DNA of 64,000 nucleotides from Pyrrhosoma nymphula. Lineage: Eukaryota; Arthropoda; Insecta; Odonata; Coenagrionidae. Numbering within the stretch: position 1 is the first letter of the stretch; every line of letters starts with the position of its first letter. The notes under the pieces were generated by a model. It did not search any database, was not told the DNA's origin, and worked only from the letters and a program-made list of their open reading frames with translations. The stretch is taken from assembly GCA_963573305.1 (NCBI GenBank), contig OY754328.1, positions 40,663,822 to 40,727,821 on the forward strand, read 5' to 3'. This document shows, one piece after another, positions 34,861-46,179 of the stretch. Both the position numbers and the translations under genes were made by a program.

Positions 34861-35921
34861 GCCAATTATATGATTTCGTCTTGCTGAGTCTGAATGAAGC
34901 TAATCCGCTCAAGCAGCCATTTCAACATGTAGGTTACCCCCTCTGCACTGGGTGAGGAAGAGGCAGCTGTGGCTATCGTGGATTCCGTGGTATATATGGG
35001 TTTCCAATATAAAACAACATATGCTCTGCAACTCTTGATTCGGGTGAGACTGCTTGAGGACAGTCGAACTGAAATACAGGTGTCACAGTAACAAGTGTGG
35101 ATACTTTTTGCAAAGTGGTATTAGGCCGTGCGCACACTTGGCCACTTGAGGTCGCGACTATTGGTGACCACAAATGGCCGCCGACAGCTCCTAGTCACGG
35201 CCACTAGTCGCCTAGGATAGGCATCTACATTCCCTGCACTGAACTTTGGTTTCATTGCGCGAGATCAGTTGATCGCACGTTGTGCAGGAGACCATTTAAA
35301 AGTCTGGCACTACACGTCCGTACTCGGCAAAGGTGGACACTCTGGACCTTGGTTGCAACCTTTACAGGTTGTATAGTGTATACAGGGCGTATGCAATGCG
35401 AACAGAATTCAAATTTGGGATTGGTGCTGAACACTGGTTACGTGCAGGTTGAATAAAGGATGTATAAACCGGGTATACGAGTTATATACAATTTTTTATT
35501 TGGTTAAGGGTGTCGTCACGAAGACAATGGGGAGGCAATAAAAAAACAATTTCCAATGTAAAACAACTGACGCTTTATTGGATATTTCATATGATGACGC
35601 GTGTGGGGGGCCCGCGGCCAATGAAACCGAAAAGCCATGGGGAAATATGAGCAGACGCGTCTCATCGGTAAGGAAGTCTTCTTGATTGCTTAGCCGTCGA
35701 TCTGTAGTAGTAGTAGTGCTGATTCAGTACCACTGCTTCCGAGGCAGAACGAGCCAAGTGGCCGTCTCGGCTTCGGGAACTTCACGTCGCGTTGGGAGCG
35801 CACGTCGCAAACGACGGCGCTAGCACACCTCTCGATGGGCGCTCTGAATATTATTACCCACTAACTCATACGCATTGACGTAAAACTCACTGAGGGTCGT
35901 GTCCCCGACATGGTCACTCCG
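34861..35921. other. Region with one possible repeat, no gene
   Basis: Around 35124-35212, AGGCCGTGCGCACACTTGGC, GGTCGCGACTATTGGTGACC and TCACGGCCACTAGTCGCC contain repeated GCCACTnG and GTCGC strings and may be part of a dispersed element. No coding support. Confidence 0.3.
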
Positions 35922-36274
35922 GACGTTTTGAAGTGTAAACTTTTATAGACGCACCACGCACAGAATATTCTGCTGGCGGTAAATCGGATTCCGGGCGTCA
36001 CGCTTTTTTTCTCACGTCACGCTTAGCATGCCGAATGTAAACTCAAGAGAACGCTCTCCTCTAAAACAGAGTAAGATGGCGTAGTGTTTAAGAGCCGTCG
36101 TCCCACGTATCGATTCCCAGTGGTGGAGTTTTTTTGTCTCGATTCCAATTATTTTCGTTCGTTTTTTAACTATTATACCCAAAATACTTTCCATAATATT
36201 TTTTTTTAATTATATTTATCAGAATATCGCCGTAGAAGTTTACACTTCTCCCGTGTGGTCTTAAGCACACCAAC
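35922..36274 (+). mobile_element. SINE-like element with tRNA-type boxes and palindromic ends
   Basis: Same family as 15760-16062, opposite orientation and about 50 bases longer through an AT-rich insertion at 36127-36225. A box: GATGGCGTAGTGTTTAAGAG (about 36075-36094); B-box-like TATCGATTCCC (about 36111-36121). GAAGTGTAAAC starts at 35930, its complement GAAGTTTACACTTC ends at 36248, and the right end continues into GTGTGGTCTTAAGCACACC. Conserved middle: CGGATTCCGGGCGTCACGC. Confidence 0.65.
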
Positions 36275-37419
36275 ATTTTGTTCTCCTGGAGGAGGAGGGA
36301 CTGACTCACATGCCTTTCTATTCAGGATCCTGACATTTCTCTGTATCATTCCCATTTTCTCGCTTTGTCCTCTCCGCCAATTTCTCTTCACTCATTTCCT
36401 GTCGGAGGATATATTATTTCAAATCCTCACGCCTCCTCCGGCCTACTTCGCTGTTGACATTTTCCCAACTTCTTCTGCTTTCCACACTATGTTTTCTGTG
36501 ATTCATCGCTTCTAAACCTTCTTCTTCTTCTTATGGTTTCCATTGACCAAAATGTGTTCTCTTCCGCCTTTATTACTCCTGGCTTATATTCTCATTAACT
36601 TTCCACAGTCGTTTTCATTTACTTCTCTTGTTTACAAAAGCTGCTTTACCCTCCTCGTTGCCCCGTTTTAAGTTTCCGGGTTACACTTTCCCTCATCCTC
36701 CTACATTTTCCCTAAACGTTTATTCTAACGCCACGCTTCACGATTGCTAATAGATCCGAGTCCACATCCTTAGATCTGGTATTAGAGACCACTTTTAATG
36801 GTAGTGGACGACCAAAACGGAGTGAACTGTGAATTCCGAGAGAAATCCTGATGTGAATTTCAACTTAGGAAGGAGAAAGAAAAGTCCCCGAGATCCGCGA
36901 GATCTGAATGCGGTCCCACTCCGGGGGCAGCTCGGGCTCATCGGATGCAGATGGGGGGAGGGGGCGTTGCCGAGTCACAGGAAGGAGATATAGGTCCCGA
37001 ATAGATATTCATCGTAATTGGACAGCAGTGCGCAAACCAAATCAACAGTGTAGAAATTTGGAGTGGTAATTTTATTATTATTTATACACAGTTACAGTTG
37101 TAACATGACCATCCGAGTCCCCGGCAAGCATCACGTTTCATTGCCGTCATAATTGCCGGAGACTCGAGAGGGGTTGTGCACTAATTTATTATCATTATTA
37201 AATGTCTTGGTACAGACATGATCAATGACCATAACCCCCGAGTTGTAGTCGTAGTAATGGCATGATCGACTTAGTTTTCCTTTCCTTTTTCTTATGTCTA
37301 TTGCAAGCACGTTGAGGTTCTCCGTTGTAATTGGGGGTAGTTCGAGACTATTACCTCTCGTACACGTGGGGTCGCGAGTACGCGTGGGTGTCATTCTCTT
37401 TCCGTTTTCTCCCCACGGA
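36275..37419. other. Region without recognisable gene
   Basis: The left half is T/C-rich, the right half mixed. No domain in any frame and no element ends recognised. Confidence 0.35.
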
Positions 37420-38180
37420 GAATGCCCCCCCCCCGTCCTCCTATCTCCCCAGTGGGACTCCCAAATGGGAAAGGCGACTCCTTGACTTGCCTCCGTATAA
37501 CTCGTGTCTACCCCCCCCCCCATAGCCTATTGCACGCGCCCTCGAGTGAAGTGGTGGGTGGGTGCTTGGAGGTGGGTGTGGGAGGGGGTGCGGCTCCGGA
37601 CGATGGGGTGGAAGCGGAAACTCTACCCGCAGCCGCGTCTAATTTTCGGAAATGAAAAGACTTGAAAAAATACCGAGCGGGCAAGTGGGTGGGAGAATAA
37701 GTTCCACCTCGGCTGATGGGAAATCTTTTTTTTTCTTCTTCTTCCTCCGAAATGGAAAAAGGGGAAAGTAATCATTCTCCCCCCCCCCCTGGTTGATGTG
37801 TGCCACCCCTTGGGAGGAGGTGGAGGGGGCCATCACCTCCCTCATCCCCTTCTGGGGGTGTGCCGATTGTTGTCGACGACGCTGGGGGGAGGAGGGGGTG
37901 GGGCGACAATACTTAATGCTCTCTCTCTCTCATCCTCGCGCCCGCCGATGGGCGATTGTTTTCCTCACCCTCTCCCCCCTCTCTCTCCCCCTCCACTCTT
38001 GTGGCGCCACCGGCGGAAGGAGGGACGCACAACTGCGGACCAGCGGGAGGACGGTGGAAAAATGCAAATCTCGTGTTTTTTTCCCGAAAACCTTTCCCCA
38101 TCTCCTCCCTCCCCTCCCCCGACCCCTTCTTGACCCCCCCCTCCTGCGAGGAGTCCCCCTTGCACGGTGCGCCGCCCTCC
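37420..38180. repeat. C- and G-rich low-complexity block
   Basis: C runs at 37427-37438, 37511-37521 and 37779-37790, G-rich 37807-37915, C/T-rich 37920-38010 and 38090-38160. Frames of 142 and 111 codons (plus) and 95 codons (minus) overlap and have no domain. Confidence 0.5.
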
Positions 38181-38220
38181 TCTTCAAGATTTCTAATCAC
38201 CGAATCGCGTCGATGGTTTG

Positions 38221-40271
38221 ACTGAGATGGAAAATATTTTCGCTCTCAGTTGAGGAAGTAATGTTGATTTTCTCCAGAGTGGCTCCGCTACAAAGGCGCG
38301 CGCACAAATTTATCGACGCACTGATCCAGTTGGCTGATTGTGAGGCTTCCGTACGAATTATCACTTTGGCTCTCCATCGTTTTTAGCTCTTTTAACTTAC
38401 ATGCTATAAAGAGGTGATGTTTTCCAGCTTGAATTGCCCCGTTGCTTGAGCATGAATACATTTACTTAAGAATTAATTAAATGAAAATATTCGAGGAATA
38501 TCCTCTTTCTGAAGAGTCATATAGCAAAAAAAATGGTTTCTGCTCTGTTGGAATTATTTTTAACTGATTTCCTTTTTAAAACGTAATGTTTCCTGCTCAT
38601 GTACTCCTTTCGCTATTTAGCAGATGGAAGTTGCACGGTTCAGGCCTCTAAATATCGCACAAGGCATCGGGTTCGTCCTAATGAAGACTTGAGTGCTCTC
38701 TGGATATTTTTCATCTCGGTTTTGAGCTGTTTTGCGAAGCCCAGATTTCCACATTCGTGGTTTTCTTTCGTCTAGGGTGCGCTCCGGACGGGTACTTGGC
38801 CTTTTTGAGGAGATTGTACTCCAGAGCAGGTGTTTTCAGACCGATGTGGTTTTCGTGACCCCCAGGGTCAGTGGTAGATACGAGGGGCCGCACCTCAGGT
38901 GGTCCGTGATTATTAGGGGGCCCCTCGCTCGCCAACCGCCCAATCCGGAACCTCGCTTGGCCTCTCTCGGGGCTACTCGTAGGTCAGTGGCCCGGCCTTC
39001 GCGGCAGCATAGGCACAGCACGGAACTCACCGTGTGTAGTACAATTTAGAAGTTTATAAACTTCAGAAACTGACTTAAATTTGTCTTTTTCGTCTTGTCA
39101 ATCGTCCAATGACATTTACGAGCGTCTTTTGATCGACTTTCTACGATGGAAATTAATATTTTTCATGCTGACATAGGAGACAAGACAATGAGACGTGTCA
39201 ACGCTGCTGGCTCGTGGCATTATCTGGCGGGGTTTTAAAAGGAATCGAGCGTTATTGCTAGCGGTCGTGTCAGACGTCAAACGCTTGTTTGTAACGGTAG
39301 AAATAAACCATATCGGAAAGATAAAAATCGCAAACTTCGCTTTTAATAGACCTTTTCAACGAAGCAGCACTTATTGTTAGTAATGGAGGGTGATGCGAAA
39401 ACCAACTGAATGTATGTGTCATGCAATAATCCTTCACTTCTGAATTCCGTCATCGTTCGAGAATTCATTGTTTTATAGATTTTTTTGTAATCGTGATAAC
39501 CAAGGAGGAGTGTAATTTCCAGGACAGCATAGGCGTCGTGCTGCCGTGCATGCGGCGCCGTTTTTCCGCCTGGTCCCCGAATAAAAAATAAATATGATTG
39601 GTTTCAGACCTTTGGATACCTCCCCTCCTCTTTCAGGTCTTGAAAAAGCTACAAATGTTCTTCCTTGACGTAGCGTCTCTGATACGCGGCTTTACATAAA
39701 TATGTAATCCATAAATGGTCGATTGAGCTGACGATTCCCTATAGAGTAGCCATCGAATTTCACCTTATTATGTAAGTATTTCTAGCTCTTTTTGCTATTA
39801 AGAAAATAAAATCTTTTGGTATCTTCTTTTTCTCTCAATCTGTAACATTTTGCAAAACCTAAATTCATATGAATATTAGAGAAAGAGTATGCAAGAGATG
39901 AGAAGAAGAATAATAATTTTCTCAGTAAATACTAATGTGACTACACTTTCAAGGCTTACTGGACGCCAGGATACCGGAAATCAGCCCGAAAAAAAGACCG
40001 GCTACAGAGCGGACGACAATTAGCGCAGAGCAGGGAGTCGTCGACAGTCGGCGAGCGACAATATCACGATCAACACTTAAGGCTGGGCACTACATGGACA
40101 CCGGGAGATACACGGCAGGGGGGGGGGAGGACTCGTCTCCTGTATCGTCATGAATTCACATAGTCATCGCAGCGGAAGGCTTTCTGCGTGGGGTTTTAAC
40201 TGTTTTGCGAACGCCTCGAGTGAATGCCAGACCGTCTGCCGTCCTGGAGGAAAAAGGTTCTTGCACAATAA
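38221..40271. other. Region without recognisable gene
   Basis: Short frames only (105 codons at 38732-39049). A G run is at 40120-40129. No element ends or RNA genes recognised. Confidence 0.4.
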
Positions 40272-40834
40272 TTAAGGTAGTTTGAGCGAATAATCACTTC
40301 ACCTAGAATTTGATGAATTAGGCCTCATTTCAAAGAAAAAACTCATCTTTCCAATTATACCAAAATATCAACCCCTTGCCGAACTACTTTTCGAGCAATT
40401 TGCCTAATAGTATAAGATGTTTTACATGGGATAGGTTACGGCTGTGCGCTCCAGAGGGAGAATATAAAACAAGTTAAGAACTTCTAGCACCTAGATTTTG
40501 TCAAAAAACTAACGGTGTGTAGATTGCATGTTTTCTTAACTATTTATAAAAAATAATCTATTACTCACCGCTGTAATTTTTATAGAATCGCAAAAAAACC
40601 TGCTGTTTTGAAGGGTTTTCAGCCGTACGGCGGAAAAAATGAGTCAAGTTATAGACTTATACGGCTTTATTTATTTAATTACTGAGAATTTCTGTCATAT
40701 ACAACTATATCTCTGCGCCGTTAATATTAAAATATTTATTTCAAACTTCTTACAGACGCTGAAATAAAAAAAAATAAAATTTGAATATGGTCTCCATTAT
40801 GACTAGGGAACTATCTCGCTCAAACCACCATAAA
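40272..40834 (+). mobile_element. MITE-A, full-length copy
   Basis: From ATTAAGGTAGTTTGAGCGAA to CTCGCTCAAACCACCATAAA. The left TTAA is intact and the right one mutated (ATAAA). The body is colinear with the 10199-10760 copy, including ACTAACGGTGTGTAGATTGC and CAGCCGTACGGCGG. Confidence 0.87.
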
Positions 40835-41039
40835 GTCATGTCATTGTTGAAAATCATCAACAGCTCTCTACATAATTATTAAACACTTGTATGCTGTGTA
40901 TAGTCTCATCTTGAAGAGGAAAATCTTCCTTAAGCGGGGTTCTTGGTAAGCTTATTTTTAGTAAATAATGAAAACTTCAATTCATTTGAAATATTTTAAA
41001 TATTTTGCAAGAAAATAAACAATTTAAACTGCATTGAAC

Positions 41040-41800
41040 TACAGCTTGCGCGCTGGGTTCAGTTGTGAGCGCGAAGAGGGTGCGCATGTCACAGTAGACG
41101 TGTTATGCGAAGTGGCAACACCTCCGATCGTCCATCCGACCCCTTTCTCTCCGTTGGGTGAGGGTCAGGGGTGGGGGAGGGTCAGGGAGGGTAAGGGCGC
41201 AACAGGCGCCACCTTCGGGTAATGTACGATTTCCTCGAGCGAGAAATTCAGTAACCCCAAGAGGGTGGGGGTCGTTACTTAATTATTAATATTGCGCCGG
41301 AGAGGGAGGCGAGGAGGACCCTAGGGGTCGATTTGCCTCTTTCCCCCGAACGAGTCGCCGCACCCCGGGGCGAAGAAGGTAATTGCGAGCGAGAGGGACA
41401 CACGGAGGGGGGTTGCTTCCGATTTTTAATTTTGCTGTAAGAGTAGACTGCTTTACCGCCTGACCTCCAACATTGGCGCGGATTCCCTCTCGGTTATTTA
41501 AGAGGGGGCCCCGAAAAGGGTTCACTAATTGAAGTTTCTTTTACGACTCTCGGTTCTTTTTAATGCTTGTCAAAGAATTCTCCCTTTCCCTCCCGTTGGA
41601 GAGGTCTGTTATGAGTGCAAGTCGTTAAGTAATAATGGAGGCGCTGCAGTAAGAGAGGGCGCGCATTCTTCTCCCGATGCGAATCTCGTATTCTGCGAGA
41701 GCGCTCGACCTCCGTTGCGTATTCGGCCGCCATTACTCGCGCGCCCGGCTTGAGCGCGTGGCTTCCACGTGGCTTTTTAATATCGCGACGGAGTGCGTAC
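41040..41800. other. GC-rich, CpG-containing region, no gene supported
   Basis: CpG-rich relative to its surroundings, with short overlapping frames on both strands (74-80 codons). Composition alone would allow a regulatory or promoter region. No exon identified. Confidence 0.3.
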
Positions 41801-42539
41801 ATTGGGTGAACCTCCTCGTCGCATTGAATATGTACATTCTTCCTAACTACTATAAAAAAACATATTCGAAAGTCTTTGCAAGTAAAATGTCAGTGATGCG
41901 TGAGCACGTAGCGTGGAAGATTTTCTTCATCTAAATAGGTTTTTTTGTATCTAATTTAGTTTAATGCAGAGGTGTCTCGAAGACTGACGTGCCTATTAAG
42001 GTGGATGTATTGTTTGTTTTCTGATGCATGAACTGCAAATTATTCATGGAGCGTAAGGGATTCAATGCCTTTTCTGTAGATTTGGTGGTTGCATTTCCTT
42101 CATGTACACACATTTTCTCGTCAATAAGTTAGACTTGATATGTCACCTGGTTTTCTCCTCAGATTTCTAGAATGTGATTTTTTGCATGCTGTGGCCTTCA
42201 ATCATATTGGCATATGCATTTGGTGTATTTATACTGAGTGGAATACTCTCATTATAAAATAATGCTATTGATTTCAGAGACACATGTGCTTAGTACTCTA
42301 CTTGCGAATCTTCCGGATCTGGTGGGTTGAAACATGCGCAGAACCCATTACAGTGGACGAAATCTACTCCTGGCTGTCTTTTTGAAACTTGCTTTGAAAT
42401 TGCGAGCCATGTGCTGTATTCACATGTACTGGGCGTTCCAAACGTAATTGCAAACATTTTTAGCGGTAGAAACATTATGAATTCAATATTTTTTTATAAA
42501 TGGTACAGTATTTCAGGGGATTAATTATGGCGGTTGCTG

Positions 42540-42800
42540 AGCGTGGTGGCCTAGTGGGTAGAGCGCTTGGCTACTGATCGAAGGGTCCCGGGTTCAAATC
42601 CGGGTGAAGCCTTTGGACGCCCCCGAACAAAAAAATACTCGGAGTGGTGGCCCAGGGAAAGAAACTGGCCCCCCTACCCTGAATTTGTGAAATTCACACG
42701 CCTGTGGCTTAGTCTGGGGTGAGCTCAACCCTCAACTATCCAAACCAACCTTCGGATTGATTCACTGACAATGAGACATCGCGTGACTTATGTTCGGGAT
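42540..42800 (+). mobile_element. tRNA-headed SINE-like sequence
   Basis: The head (about 42540-42612) has an A-box-like TGGCCTAGTGGGTAGAGCG and a B box GGTTCAAATCC at normal spacing, but the acceptor ends do not pair, so it is not a tRNA gene. The body that follows has GGAGTGGTGGCCCAGGG and CTGTGGCTTAGTCTGGGGTG. The right boundary is approximate. Confidence 0.6.
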
Positions 42801-42931
42801 CCAAACGAGGCAATTATTTTCTGAAACTATAGAGAGAATGCGGGAAAAGTGTCACGGCTTTCTTCCACATAGGCCAGGGTTCGAGAGAAAAACGCTATTA
42901 AAGAATCTTCCTCCGTATAAATCCTTTAGAG

Positions 42932-43006
42932 GTCGTAGCCCAGTGGGTTGAGGCGCTTAGCCGGTCATCCTCATATGGTGGCTGGTGTTCGATCCCAGGG
43001 TGCGGC
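42932..43006 (+). tRNA. tRNA-like sequence, SINE head or pseudogene
   Basis: 75 bases. GTCGTA pairs with TGCGGC (two wobbles) as an acceptor stem. A box TAGCCCAGTGGGTTGAGGC and B box GTTCGATCCC are good. The anticodon arm is poor. The third tRNA-like head of this neighbourhood is at 44786. Confidence 0.45.
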
Positions 43007-43009
43007 ATT

Positions 43010-44319
43010 ATTTTTCTTTCGAATATTTTACGGAATTACTGTACATTGCTCACTTCCATACATTTACGGCAGTAGCAACAATTTTTTTTTAATTTTCAGC
43101 CTAATTGCTGGATTTTCAATCAACCTCCTTGGGAGACTTTCGAAGCTAATTTCGGGATTCTTGTTCAGCCGAAGAGAGGCTTCACATGCTGACAGACCTA
43201 GTATGTTTAGATTTTGAAAATACAAGGATACTTCCGTGAATAGGATGGGCTTTGATTGGTCGTGGTTCTTTCTCAAGTACGTAAACAATTAACGGATTAT
43301 TGCTTTTTAATTAGCAACGATGTACTCACTTAAAATTTCCCAGGAGCCGCGTTCGAGTAATGACTTCTGTAACTCTATTCCTTGTTTAAAGTGAACATGA
43401 TATAGGTGAAAAAGAGATGGTAACTGTTTCCAAGGTTATGTAAAAAAATTTTGCCATGACCGTTTGGGGAGCAACAAATTATATTGAAGCGAAGCCTGTA
43501 TTCCAGCACAAACAAATATCACGTCATGATAACACTATTTCTTTTCCCACCTCATCTTTATTTCAATTGAAGGAATTTAACTTTTCATTCATGGCGTGGA
43601 ATTGCATACATTCGGATGGCAAATGTCATTACTCGAACATTCGCGGCACCTCGTGTGCAACTATCAAAATTTTCCACCTTGACCCATTCACCCAAATCCG
43701 TCAAATGGGGCATATTTTGGAAAATGCTACAGGTTGCACGAAATGAAACTAATTTGGGTTAAGTGCATATGACAGTTGATTACAGGGCTTTGCTTTCTCT
43801 TGTAGCATGCTGGCGAAAATGTATCAGTATTGACCGGTAGAGTGCAGTGCATCGAACAAACTCAAAATTTCACGAAAATGGCTGCGCAGAATTCTACTCG
43901 CGTTGGGTACAGTCCGTTCGCGTTAACCTGGCCGACGCTCAGTAGTCTACTGCGCAGGTGGGCCTAGTCCAACTCAGGAAATAGGGGAAGCAGCTCTTAG
44001 TGAGAGGGGAGCCATGCGCGAACAGTTTTCCCGCGGTGGAAAGGGAGGGGAAAGTAAGGGAGTCGACTGTTCCCCTTCAAATATGAAGTCAAATGAGCTA
44101 ACATGTTTACGCCCGCATGTTATCCAGGTCAGCCAAGGCAAGAACACTGTCAGAGAAGAGGTAAACCACGTGAGGCTTGATAACCCTACCCCTTCATGGG
44201 TGAAATTGTAAGAACTTGGACTTGTCCTAACCAAAATCGCTTACTGCGCATGAAGTATGGCGGGCAGATACCCCTCCAATGTTCCCCCTCTCCTCCACTC
44301 ATTTCCCCTCTCGCGAGTT
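43010..44319. other. Region without recognisable gene
   Basis: Short frames (up to 96 codons) without domains. No element ends recognised. Confidence 0.35.
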
Positions 44320-44560
44320 GTCATCGGCGAAGTTAACGTGAATGAACTGTACGAATACCCGGTGGTGACCGGTGGTGACTTCAACGCCGAGCTCCGCCCT
44401 TGGAATTCCCACAATGATAGCGCAAAGGCAAAAACTGCTGGGAATGAAAAGACTGACTATGATGATGGAGTTAAAAGCGAATCCGCTGACGTGATTGAGC
44501 TTACTTTGATGTCTGCAAACTGGTATGACAGCATCCTCGTCTTAAAAATGTTTATCATTT
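44320..44560 (+). pseudogene. LINE endonuclease fragment, tentative
   Basis: In the frame running to 44601 the product contains VVTGGDFNAELRPWNSHND, which resembles the GGDFNA...WGS motif of the APE-type endonuclease of non-LTR retrotransposons (the Asp and Asn are catalytic). The rest of the frame is not recognisable and the other endonuclease motifs are missing, so this rests on one motif. Confidence 0.4.
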
Positions 44561-44785
44561 CAATTAGGAAGATAAGGTACGAATCTTTCTTAGTCGCATA
44601 GGAAGTCAACTAGCCTAGTAATCCAACGAAAGGTGGCAAGGATTGCTTCTCAAGACTCTTGAAATGAACTAATAGAATTTGCAAACACAAGAGAGATATT
44701 CCGTAGAGTTAAACGTCACGCCATATCAAAAAAAGAAAGGACATCACTCATATGAGAAACTACCGCGCACTTACAAAAGAGGGGC

Positions 44786-44855
44786 GGAGGTGGTGTAGTG
44801 GTTAGCGTTCTCGACTCCCAATTCGTAGGTCGCAGGTTCAAATCGTGGTGCCTCC
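44786..44855 (+). tRNA. tRNA-like sequence (Gly-CCC-like), probably SINE head or pseudogene
   Basis: GGAGGTG pairs with TGCCTCC (two wobbles). The A-box-like GGTGTAGTGGTTAGCG is good, and an anticodon loop CTCCCAA (U33 and A37 kept) would give CCC. The T stem has two mismatches around TTCAAAT. Without a good T arm it is unlikely to be a working tRNA. Confidence 0.4.
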
Positions 44856-45039
44856 TACCCTTCAAAATTTTAAATGTTCAAAACATATTTTCAAACAAAT
44901 TATTTCCTGGAAATTTTGGGAGTGAACGACAAGCTATCCTTAACTACTCAGTTCCACTGGTGAGAGGCAAGAATTTCACCATAAGGCATCGGTCTAGAGG
45001 ATCGGTCTAGAGGATCGGTCCGGTATTACCCATGCCTCG

Positions 45040-45425
45040 CTGCCATTGAGAAGGGTATTCCAGTTATACCTGTCTCCTGATTCCTTACTTCAACGATTGT
45101 GTTCCAGACTGTCAGTTTTTTCATCCGATAGAATGCAGTTTTTGCTTGTGCTATCCTACTAATTCTATCCTCTTCATCAAAATCATCTTCTACTCCCCAA
45201 ATTACATAATTCTTCTACCAGCCTTTTATTCCTCCGTTTAATACCTGTATCTCCTTTTTGTCTTCATCCTCAACCTATAGCCTTAGTTTTGTATTATTTA
45301 TCTTTTGGGCAAACCTATTCTTTGGCATTTCTAAGTTAAGAAGTATCTTCTCAAGATCTCCGTCTGCCTCTGCTAACACGGGTATATCATCGGATAAACG
45401 CAGCATACTGCTTCTTTCTCCGTGT
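45040..45425 (-). pseudogene. LINE reverse transcriptase remnant (RTE-like style), minus strand
   Basis: From about 45411 downward the minus strand reads LRLSDDIPVLAEADGDLEKI, a decayed form of the FADDMAVLAESEEDL catalytic box of RTE-like LINEs. After a stop, the later part has ISRIAQAKTAFYRMKKLT, matching the conserved RIAKAKxAF segment that follows the palm domain. Stops and missing stretches show it is inactive. Confidence 0.75.
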
Positions 45426-46179
45426 GTACGTATGCCTTAACCGCTTTTCTTTGATTTAATGCAACACTTTGTTGATGGTGACATTAGATATCAAGGAAAT
45501 AAACGTGCATCGAAGTCTCTCTCCTTTCCTACTCTTGATTACAATAGGTATTGAATTGTTCACTGTTACTGTTCATTATACAAGCTGTAGATGAACATCT
45601 TACCAGTGTAACTTACGTCAGTCTTTCAGAATACAGAGCATTAAATTTCAATCCGCATTGTCTAATTACTTCTCCAGATTGCACAAGGGCGATAAAGGTC
45701 AACCGATCCTTTTTCCTTTCTATTTTCTGAGAGAAGAATGAGAGCCAAAATAACTTTTCTTTTGCCCCTACTATTCCTGAGACCGAACTGATCTTCATTC
45801 GGGAATTTCTCTGCTTTACAGTAAGTCCTTTAGTTGAGTCTTTATTATGCCTTTGGTACATACATATGCCGTATAAACTCACGATCCAAGAGTGAACGCA
45901 TATATCTGTTATGCATATCACAAATCATATTTTAGAGCTTACAATGAGTTAAAAATCTTGTCTCAAATATTATAAATTAGCTTGGAAGCAACCTCATCGA
46001 TACCTGGAGCCTCGTCCTGACTTGGGATTTTATACTCTTGCATCGAACTTTGATCTGAAATTAGAATAACATGATGATAATGCACTTGGAAAAAGGAAAA
46101 TTTTGGCCTGGAAAGCCAGGAAATTTCTTGAAATTTCGTGATTTATGGTCTGTAGCAACCCTGAGATTACTTTTTAGGC
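45426..46179. other. Region without recognisable gene
   Basis: A 102-codon minus frame (45613-45921) has no domain likeness. Confidence 0.35.

Noticed and set aside
37793..38221. 142-codon frame at 37793-38221
   Set aside because: Overlapped by frames in other phases and on the minus strand within a C/G run block; no domain.
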